DNA of 7,327 bases from Sulfurovum sp. (GTDB lineage: Bacteria > Campylobacterota > Campylobacteria > Campylobacterales > Sulfurovaceae). Shown piece by piece: positions 1-6,083 of the stretch. The stretch is from NCBI GenBank assembly GCA_020726085.1, contig DYTG01000088.1, positions 1-7,327 on the forward strand, given 5' to 3'. A program made the translations under genes and the position numbers. Positions within the stretch are counted from its first letter, which is position 1. Every line of letters starts with the position of its first letter. Below the pieces are notes generated by a model, which was not told the DNA's origin, did no database searches, and was given only the letters and a program-made list of their open reading frames with translations.

Positions 1-32
1 TGCGATTTTACTTGTAAAAGTTATAAAAGTCT

Positions 33-46
33 TTGACTTAAATCAA
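33..46. promoter_or_regulatory. Candidate FNR/CRP-family operator
   Basis: TTGACTTAAATCAA is a palindrome of TTGAC and ATCAA half-sites around a 4-base spacer. It differs by one base from the TTGAT-N4-ATCAA consensus of FNR/ANR/DNR-type regulators. It lies about 240 bases before the first start codon, which is far for direct activation of the operon unless transcription begins well upstream. It also overlaps the expected start point of the possible leftward promoter at 50-79. The match is seen directly; binding and target gene are inferred. Confidence 0.4.
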
Positions 47-49
47 TTT

Positions 50-79
50 AGTATATGTCAAGTTTCACAATGTTGCCAA
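50..79 (-). promoter_or_regulatory. Possible leftward (divergent) sigma70-type promoter
   Basis: Read on the - strand, TTGGCA (79 to 74, one mismatch to TTGACA) is followed after 18 bases by TATACT (55 to 50, one mismatch to TATAAT). Transcription would start near position 43, inside the FNR-like palindrome, and run off the left edge. Such matches arise by chance in AT-rich DNA, so this is only a candidate. Confidence 0.22.
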
Positions 80-159
80 TGACGCATCTCAATAGGGTAA
101 TTTTTTAACTGCACAAAGCTAGTTGCTATCTTTAAAGTATCTCCTAACTAAAAACAAGC

Positions 160-186
160 TACAATTCGTTAAAAATTTACAATTCG
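160..186 (+). promoter_or_regulatory. Direct repeat with two -10-like hexamers
   Basis: TACAATTCG occurs at 160-168 and again at 178-186, an 18-base period, with the AT-rich TTAAAAATT between them. Each copy begins with TACAAT, one mismatch from the -10 consensus. No good -35 hexamer lies at the right distance from either, though T-rich sequence precedes them; Campylobacterota sigma70 promoters are known to depend little on a -35 box. It may be the operon promoter, with starts near 172 or 190, or a tandem site for a regulator. Confidence 0.3.
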
Positions 187-270
187 CAGTTGATTTTATA
201 GGTATTCCAAAGAGCTAAATTGCTTCTAAAGTTTTCAAGAATCCATTGCCATGAGTAGTTTATTTTAAAA

Positions 271-285
271 AAGGTCAAAAAGTTG
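271..285 (+). promoter_or_regulatory. Ribosome site and TTG start of the YfiR-like gene
   Basis: A modest Shine-Dalgarno AAGG (271-274) lies 8 bases before TTG (283-285). An in-frame TAG at 256-258 precludes earlier starts except near this point, and the next Met in frame is deep in the mature protein. TTG is therefore chosen because it yields an intact signal peptide (MKKIIVAF...). A weak site plus a TTG start suggests lower translation of this gene than of the receptor, which has AAGGAG and ATG. Confidence 0.65.
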
Positions 286-795
286 AAAAAAATAATCGTT
301 GCTTTTTTGTCGCTTAATTTATTGCTTCTAGCCTCCAATCAAGAACGTGATTTACAAGCTGTTTTCATCGGCAGATTGGCTCAATTTGTACAATGGAACC
401 ATCCCAAAGAGCATCTCTTTCGCATAACCGTCATTGGCAATAACCCCTTTGGTGATCTCTTAAATAGGCTCTACGAAAAGAAAAAAATAGACGGCAAATC
501 CGTTGAAATCAAACACATCGCACACCTCGAAGAGATAGGTCAAGCCGATATTTTGTTTGTTGCCCTTGAAAATCAACAAGAGGTTCAAGAGGCTATTTTG
601 TACGCCATCAAAAACTCTATTCTCACTATTGGTACTCAAAGAGGCTTTGCACAAAGAGGCGGTATTGTTCAGCTCTCTTTTGTCATGCAAAAACCCCATC
701 TCGTCATCAATCACAAAACCGCCCAATACTCTAATATCAAAATTCAAGCACCGCTATTGGCTATTGCCCAAGAGATTATCAAAGGAGATGAATAA
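283..795 (+). CDS. YfiR family (DUF4154) periplasmic regulatory protein
   Basis: A 170-residue exported protein. The N-terminus is a typical Sec signal peptide (MKK, then a hydrophobic core to about residue 17, with possible cleavage around LLLAS-NQ). The mature part follows the YfiR/DUF4154 pattern: LQAVFIGRLAQFVQW (24-38), ITVIGNNPFG (48-57), a region ending in ADILFV (88-93), the hallmark ILTIGTQRGFAQRGGIVQL (113-131), VINHKTAQ (141-148) and a C-terminal LLAIAQEI helix. In Pseudomonas aeruginosa, YfiR is a periplasmic repressor of the CHASE8-containing cyclase YfiN. Here the likely partner is the CHASE8-like sensor of the kinase two genes downstream. Unlike P. aeruginosa YfiR, which uses disulfides, this protein has no cysteine at all, so redox control through disulfides is not possible. 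The stop codon overlaps the start of the receptor gene by one base. Family call firm; partner inferred. Confidence 0.88.
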   Translation: MKKIIVAFLSLNLLLLASNQERDLQAVFIGRLAQFVQWNHPKEHLFRITVIGNNPFGDLLNRLYEKKKIDGKSVEIKHIAHLEEIGQADILFVALENQQEVQEAILYAIKNSILTIGTQRGFAQRGGIVQLSFVMQKPHLVINHKTAQYSNIKIQAPLLAIAQEIIKGDE

Positions 796-3200
796 TGCAA
801 ACCAAAAAATACCTATTTCTATCCCTACTAACAACCCATTTGCTCTATCCAGCCTCCCAAGCTACCCAGCAAAGCGAAAAGTATTATCACAAATCTCTCG
901 AAGAGCTTCTTGCTACCGAAACCGAACTCAAAGCCGATATTGGCTCACGAAGCGGTGAGCGTGATACTCTCTACTCCGATGTGCCTATCGATGTCATTAC
1001 AGCCCAACAAATCCACCTAAGTGGTTCATTGGAACTTAGCCAAATACTCCAAAAATACATTGCAGGTTTTAATTACCCCAGTGCAAGTATGACTGATGGA
1101 ACGGATCACTCCAAACCCTTTACGTTACGAGGACTCAATCCTGATCAAGTCCTTGTCCTCATTAACGGCAAACGACTCCATCAAAGCTCTCTTATCCATG
1201 TCAATAATACCATCGGGCGAGGCTCATCAAGTGTAGATCTCAACACCATTCCTATTGCCTCTATCAAGCGTATCGAGATACTTCGTGACGGTGCTGCGGC
1301 ACAATACGGCTCAGACGCTATTGCGGGAGTGATAAATGTCATACTCAAAGGATACGGTCACACAAACCGCATAAGCACCACCTACGCCCAAACCCACGAA
1401 GGGGACGGGAAGACCAAGCAAACCGATATTTTCTACTCAATCCCCTTGTCCTACGATGGATTTATCAATATCACAGCGGAGTTTAGAGACAACCAAAAAA
1501 CCAATCGTGCAGGACCCGATTTACGAGACCTATATGCACAAGGCGACCCTAGAAATGATCTTGCCAATCCTATCACCATGCACTTTGGGGACCCAGAGAC
1601 TCAAAACATTCTTCTAGCACTCAACAGTGAAATGATTTCACAAAACGGAACAACCTTTTACGCTCACGGTATCTTCAATAAGCGAGAGAGCGAGGCGGGT
1701 GCTATTTTTCGATTTCCTGTAGGCGATAGAAACAATCCCGTTCTTTACCCCGATGGATTTTTGCCCCATATTGCTCCTAAGATTTTGGATTACTCTTTGA
1801 GCTTGGGTATCAAAGATAGACTTCAAAACGGCATCAAGTGGGATCTTAGCTACACCAACGGCTACAATAATTTCCATTTTTATGTACACAACACCCACAA
1901 CGACTCGCTAGGCGATAGCTCTCCTACCTCTTTTGATAGCGGTGGTAGCTCCTATCGGCAACAAGTTATCAATTTGGATTTCTCCAAAAGTTTTGAGCTT
2001 CTCACACTTGCAGGGGGGATAGAATACCGCAAAGAACACTACACTATCTACGAAGGAGAACCTGACTCGTATCGTTTGGGTGAATTTAGCAACAACGCAG
2101 GTGCGCAAGGTTTCCCTGGATTTTTGCCCTGCAATGAGGTGGACGCTCACCGTGAAAATGTCGGTTTGTATGTCGATGCTAAGTTTAATCCTAGCCCTAA
2201 TCTGACCCTTGAAGCAGCTTCGAGGTTTGAACACTACGGCGACTTTGGCAATACCTTTGATGGGAAATTTTCCGCACTCTATAGGCCAACCCCATCGCTT
2301 ATGTTTCGTGGAAGCTTTAATACAGGCTTTAGAGCCCCCTCGCTTTCACAATCCTATTTTACATCAACCACTGCAGAGTACGTTGTTAATGGACTCGATC
2401 GGATTGGAAGTTTTGCGGTTAATAATCCTGTAGCAAGGGATTTAGGAGTAGCAGACCTGAAGCCTGAAATATCCCAGCATTACACCTTTGGATTTGTCTA
2501 TCAACCCTCATCCAATCTATCTTTGAGTGCCGATTACTTCTACAATACTATTGATGATCGCATCTTACTTACAGGCAATATTTCAGGGAGTATTTCGCCT
2601 CAACTTCAAGCGATACTCAATAGCCACAACGTCACAAGGGCTCGCTATTTTACCAATGCTATTGGCACTCAAACTGACGGAGTCGATGTGCGTCTCAACT
2701 ATCATCATAAGCTTGACAACAATCTTTTGCTCAAAACCAATCTAGCCTACCACTACAATAGCACTCAAATAACTCACATCAATGCCGCTCCTTCTATTTT
2801 TGGAGAAGCAGGAGAGGGGATACTTCTCGATATTCCTACTCGAGAGCGTATCATCTCAGGACAACCCAAACATACATTTGCACTCTATACGCAGCTCACA
2901 CAAGGCGATTGGGCTTTAGGGTTTAATCTCAAGCGTTTTGGGGAGTACGCATCGGTTTTGGGTGAGGATTTGTACCGCTTTGATGCCAAATGGGTAAGTG
3001 ATGTGGAGTTTTCCTATCAAATCAATGAACGTTTCAAGCTTAGCGTAGGGGCAAAAAACCTATTTGATGTCTATCCTGATAGATGGGGTGATACGGGAAG
3101 TGATTTTTACAGCACCCAAGGTTCGTTTCCTTACCCTCTAGAATCCCCTTTTGGCTACAACGGAAGGAGTTATCATGTTCGTATTGAAGGAAGATTTTAA
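795..3200 (+). CDS. TonB-dependent outer-membrane receptor
   Basis: An 801-residue TonB-dependent receptor. A signal peptide (1-23, cleavage after ASQA) is followed by a short N-terminal stretch, a plug domain at about 55-187 and a beta-barrel from about 195 to the end. Plug motifs are clear: TLRGLNPDQVLVLINGKRL (110-128) and, from 148, DLNTIPIASIKRIEILRDGA with AAAQYGSDAIAGVINV after it. Barrel signatures include GSFNTGFRAPSLSQSYF and GAKNLFDVYPDRW, and the chain ends in Phe as expected for Bam-inserted barrels. There is no room for a FecA-type N-terminal signalling (STN) domain. The gene starts at ATG (795) with AAGGAG at 782-787 inside the YfiR-like gene, so translation is probably coupled. 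No TonB/ExbB, ABC transporter or Fur box is visible, and the substrate cannot be read from the sequence. Placement between a YfiR-like regulator and a sensor kinase suggests a sensory role as well as, or instead of, bulk uptake. Confidence 0.95.
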   Translation: MQTKKYLFLSLLTTHLLYPASQATQQSEKYYHKSLEELLATETELKADIGSRSGERDTLYSDVPIDVITAQQIHLSGSLELSQILQKYIAGFNYPSASMTDGTDHSKPFTLRGLNPDQVLVLINGKRLHQSSLIHVNNTIGRGSSSVDLNTIPIASIKRIEILRDGAAAQYGSDAIAGVINVILKGYGHTNRISTTYAQTHEGDGKTKQTDIFYSIPLSYDGFINITAEFRDNQKTNRAGPDLRDLYAQGDPRNDLANPITMHFGDPETQNILLALNSEMISQNGTTFYAHGIFNKRESEAGAIFRFPVGDRNNPVLYPDGFLPHIAPKILDYSLSLGIKDRLQNGIKWDLSYTNGYNNFHFYVHNTHNDSLGDSSPTSFDSGGSSYRQQVINLDFSKSFELLTLAGGIEYRKEHYTIYEGEPDSYRLGEFSNNAGAQGFPGFLPCNEVDAHRENVGLYVDAKFNPSPNLTLEAASRFEHYGDFGNTFDGKFSALYRPTPSLMFRGSFNTGFRAPSLSQSYFTSTTAEYVVNGLDRIGSFAVNNPVARDLGVADLKPEISQHYTFGFVYQPSSNLSLSADYFYNTIDDRILLTGNISGSISPQLQAILNSHNVTRARYFTNAIGTQTDGVDVRLNYHHKLDNNLLLKTNLAYHYNSTQITHINAAPSIFGEAGEGILLDIPTRERIISGQPKHTFALYTQLTQGDWALGFNLKRFGEYASVLGEDLYRFDAKWVSDVEFSYQINERFKLSVGAKNLFDVYPDRWGDTGSDFYSTQGSFPYPLESPFGYNGRSYHVRIEGRF
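3164..3174 (+). promoter_or_regulatory. Ribosome site that decides the kinase start
   Basis: AAGGAG (3164-3169) lies 5 bases before ATG at 3175. The frame is open further up to a TTG at 3151, but that codon has no Shine-Dalgarno sequence and would place the strong AAGGAG inside the coding region. A later in-frame ATG at 3205 has a weaker AAGGA 13 bases away. ATG 3175 is preferred. The site lies within the final codons of the receptor gene, indicating translational coupling. Confidence 0.75.
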
Positions 3201-6060
3201 TTCCATGCTAGAGTTCCTTTCGCGTCCCAAAAGATTCTTTTCCATTCGCAACAAATTTATTTTGATTCTCAACACCGTTGCCATTGCCACATTGCTACTT
3301 TCGGCATTTGGAATCATGGGCTATATATCCTACAAAAAAGTTAAAGTCGATACCCATCAGCTCATCAATCTCTCTCGCATTATGGGCAAAAATCTTATCG
3401 CTTCTGTTTCGTTTGAACAAAAAGATAGCGCGCAAATCCTACTCGAATCGCTCAAAGAAAATCAAAACATTAAAGGTGCTTTTGTTTATCAAGGCGAAAA
3501 GGAATTTGCTGCTTATATCCAAACCAATATCAATAAACAAAAACTTTTGCATCTCATCGAAAAACATCTTGATTACTCCAACCGCCAAAGCACCCAAGCT
3601 TTTGTTTACAAAAACAAAAAATACCTCATAGTAGCCACCCATCTCTTTGTGGATAACGACTATTTGGCAACCTCAATACTCGTATCCGATACCAAAGGGA
3701 TAGAACAAATCAAACAAGATATTTTCTTTGTGTTGCTTTTGATTATTTTGATTGTCATCGTTTTGAGCTACCTAATATCGATAAAATTTCAAAGAATATT
3801 CACCGCTCCCATCTATGAACTTACCAATATAATGGAAGAGATCTCTATCAATCATAACTACGAAATCAAAATCGACAAGCACACCAACGATGAATTTCAG
3901 ATTGTAAGCCGTGGATTTAATCACATGATTGATACCATCCAAGAGCAGAGTCATGATTTGATTTACGAGAAAAACAAAGCCCAAAAGGCTACTCAAGCCA
4001 AATCGGAATTTTTAGCCAACATGAGTCATGAGATTCGTACTCCCATGAACGGCATTATCGGCATGGCACACCTTGCTCTAGCTACCAATCTCACCTCCAA
4101 GCAACGCAACTACGTTCAAAAAATCGACAACAGTGCCAAAGCACTTTTGAGCATTATCAATGACATTTTGGACTTTTCCAAAATCGAAGCGGGTAAACTC
4201 ACTATTGAAAAGGTTGATTTTGATCTCTTTGCTCTTGTCGATAGCGTTGTGGGACCTATGGAGTTTAAGATTGATGAAAAAAATCTTGAACTGCTTGTCG
4301 ATTACAATAACGCTCTAGGCAAACTCTTTTACGGTGATTCGCTTCGTATTGCCCAAATCCTTACCAACCTTATGAGCAATGCCGTCAAATTCACAGACAA
4401 AGGCGAAATAACCCTCTCTATCGCAAAAGCTTCCAACAATCGTGTACGTTTCGAGGTAAGCGATACGGGCATTGGGCTAACCAGTGAGCAACAATCCAAG
4501 CTCTTTACCTCCTTCTCTCAAGCCGATAGCTCAACCACACGCAAATACGGTGGCACGGGGCTAGGACTAAGCATCTCCAAACAACTCACAGAGCTCATGG
4601 GGGGTCATATTTGGGTAGAGAGCCAGTACGGCGAAGGGAGTCGTTTTATATTTGAGCTTGAGCTTCCCTCCAAAGATACTCCTAAAACCTTTGAAACCTT
4701 TGAGAATAAAAAGATTTTGGTTGTCGATAGTCATCCAAGGTGGCAAACCATTCTTCAAAGCACACTCCAACATTTTGGCATAGATTCCACCGCATTCTCA
4801 ACACTCCAAGAAGCGATAGAACATACCCAGCAAACCCGTGCAATCTATCATCTTGCTCTTGTAGATTGGCATCTTTTCGCCCCCGCAAGCATCGAGACCT
4901 TCAAATCTCTCCAAATAAATCCTGTTGTTGTTATGCTCAATACCTACCGCCATCAATCCAAAATTGATGAACTAAAAGATTTGGGATTTGAGACCTTTTT
5001 GCACAAACCTATCAATCCTTCTATGCTTTACGATTTGCTTATTGATACCTTTTTGGGAATAACCCATCAATGCCCAACCCAAAAAAGCCCGAAACTGCAA
5101 AATATCACCGCCCTAAAAGGCTCGCATATTTTACTCACCGACGACAACGAAACCAATCGAGAGATTATCTATGGATTGCTTGAACCTAGCGGTATTCTTA
5201 TCGATAGTGCCACTAACGGTCAAATGGCATTGGAACGCTACAAAGCCAATCCCCATAAGTACGAACTTATCTTGATGGATATTCAAATGCCTATCATGGA
5301 TGGATACAAAGCTACCCAACTTATTCGCCAAATGGACACCGATATTCCCATAGTAGCACTCACCGCCAACGCTATGGAAGAGGATATCCAAAAAAGTCTC
5401 GAAGTGGGCATGAATGCTCATCTTAATAAACCCATCGAGATTGAAAAGCTCTACGCTATTCTCTTAGCCTACCTATCGCCTAAAACCAACGAAACAGTGC
5501 AAATCACAGAGAGACCCGATGAGGCTTCTATTCCCACTTTTGTCTCCATTGATACATCCAAAGGGTTGGCGTATCTGGGAGGCAATCAAACGCTCTATCT
5601 TAAACTGCTTCACAATTTTCAAAACGATTATCAAAACATTACCATTAGCCATCTTGATGTTACCACCAAGCGAACCATCCATACACTCAAAGGCTTTAGT
5701 GGTAGTATTGGAGCGGTGCGACTCCATGAGCTCTCTCAAAAGCTTGAACAACCCAGTGGCGATAAGTATTTGGAAGTTTTCAATCAAGAATTACACACCG
5801 TACTCAATGAACTTAGTACCAAACTTCCCCAAAAAACCCAAAAGATAGAGAGTGCCAAAGTGCCTATTGATGCAAAACTCAAAAATGAACTCTTTAAAAA
5901 TCTTAAGGATGCTTTGGAATCTATGGAACCCAATAAATGTTCTGCTATAATTCAGAAAATAGAAGCTTACGCACTTGATAGCCAAGAGACGCAACGCTTT
6001 GAAGAGATAAAAAGGCTCACCGAACAGTATGAGTTTGATGAGGCTTTGAAATTTTTTTAA
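3175..6060 (+). CDS. CHASE8-type hybrid histidine kinase with two REC domains and Hpt
   Basis: A 961-residue inner-membrane hybrid kinase; numbering is from ATG 3175. A basic cytoplasmic N-terminus precedes TM1 (about 28-50), a periplasmic domain (51-182) and TM2 (183-204). The periplasmic part matches the CHASE8 pattern of YfiN-like sensors: LSRIMGKNLIASVSFEQKDS, a run of LL/SLK, then GAFVYQGEKEFAAY. Next come HAMP (about 205-258), HisKA with His285 in SHEIRTPMNG, and HATPase with the N box (around N398/N402), DTGIGL (430-435) and GGTGLGL (459-465). REC1 (about 512-626) keeps Asp564 and the HKP lysine but has DS for the acidic pair and Asn for the switch Thr, so it is probably degenerate. 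REC2 (about 649-765) is intact: D656/D657, D702, T730, K752. Hpt carries His836 in IHTLKG. A helical tail of about 70 residues follows. It overlaps the receptor gene by 26 bases. Probable route: His285 to Asp702 to His836 to the next gene's receiver. Confidence 0.95.
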   Translation: MFVLKEDFNSMLEFLSRPKRFFSIRNKFILILNTVAIATLLLSAFGIMGYISYKKVKVDTHQLINLSRIMGKNLIASVSFEQKDSAQILLESLKENQNIKGAFVYQGEKEFAAYIQTNINKQKLLHLIEKHLDYSNRQSTQAFVYKNKKYLIVATHLFVDNDYLATSILVSDTKGIEQIKQDIFFVLLLIILIVIVLSYLISIKFQRIFTAPIYELTNIMEEISINHNYEIKIDKHTNDEFQIVSRGFNHMIDTIQEQSHDLIYEKNKAQKATQAKSEFLANMSHEIRTPMNGIIGMAHLALATNLTSKQRNYVQKIDNSAKALLSIINDILDFSKIEAGKLTIEKVDFDLFALVDSVVGPMEFKIDEKNLELLVDYNNALGKLFYGDSLRIAQILTNLMSNAVKFTDKGEITLSIAKASNNRVRFEVSDTGIGLTSEQQSKLFTSFSQADSSTTRKYGGTGLGLSISKQLTELMGGHIWVESQYGEGSRFIFELELPSKDTPKTFETFENKKILVVDSHPRWQTILQSTLQHFGIDSTAFSTLQEAIEHTQQTRAIYHLALVDWHLFAPASIETFKSLQINPVVVMLNTYRHQSKIDELKDLGFETFLHKPINPSMLYDLLIDTFLGITHQCPTQKSPKLQNITALKGSHILLTDDNETNREIIYGLLEPSGILIDSATNGQMALERYKANPHKYELILMDIQMPIMDGYKATQLIRQMDTDIPIVALTANAMEEDIQKSLEVGMNAHLNKPIEIEKLYAILLAYLSPKTNETVQITERPDEASIPTFVSIDTSKGLAYLGGNQTLYLKLLHNFQNDYQNITISHLDVTTKRTIHTLKGFSGSIGAVRLHELSQKLEQPSGDKYLEVFNQELHTVLNELSTKLPQKTQKIESAKVPIDAKLKNELFKNLKDALESMEPNKCSAIIQKIEAYALDSQETQRFEEIKRLTEQYEFDEALKFF

Positions 6061-6063
6061 AAA
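6052..6063 (+). other. T7-A5 run at the kinase stop codon
   Basis: The kinase ends in codons TTT TTT TAA within a run of seven T (6052-6058) followed by five A. A one-base backward slip at the last TTT, or one extra U added during transcription, would read TTA AAA ATT and stay open across the 23-base gap into the ATG of the phosphatase gene. Slippage is not demonstrated; the run and the open frame are what is seen. Confidence 0.3.
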
Positions 6064-6083
6064 TTCCAACAAAAGGAGAATTA

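Larger units (their letters stand above)
1..282. other. Non-coding leader upstream of the operon
   Basis: This AT-rich stretch carries no convincing gene on either strand; all frames are broken by frequent stops. It holds a CRP/FNR-type palindrome (33-46), a possible leftward promoter (50-79), a 9-base direct repeat containing two TACAAT -10-like hexamers (160-186) and a 5-codon open frame ATG-to-TAA at 251-268 just before the first gene. No Fur-box-like palindrome, riboswitch fold or terminator hairpin was recognised. Its length suggests that the operon promoter lies here, and possibly also the promoter of a divergent gene off the left edge. Confidence 0.6.

Noticed and set aside
251..268. 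Five-codon open frame (ATG to TAA) just before the first gene as a leader peptide
   Set aside because: Very short, no clear ribosome site, no regulatory codon run and no attenuator hairpin; most likely chance.
1..282. Fur box or riboswitch that would indicate the receptor's substrate
   Set aside because: No 19-base Fur-like palindrome and no recognisable cobalamin, TPP or other riboswitch core was found in the leader.
460..747. Antisense open frame opposite the YfiR-like gene
   Set aside because: No family resemblance or ribosome site; it mirrors the coding strand's codon bias. The other antisense frames in the window were rejected for the same reason.
557..958. Open frame of 133 codons spanning the end of the YfiR-like gene and the start of the receptor gene
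   Set aside because: It lies in a different frame over two well-supported genes and has a low-complexity, unrecognisable product with no ribosome site; it is a shadow frame.
3151..3174. Upstream TTG start for the kinase (8 extra residues)
   Set aside because: No Shine-Dalgarno sequence precedes TTG 3151, while ATG 3175 has AAGGAG at 5-base spacing.
6050..6067. AT-rich inverted repeat between kinase and phosphatase genes as a terminator
   Set aside because: The stem would be only A-U pairs with almost no loop and no following T run; the next gene begins 23 bases on with its own strong ribosome site.
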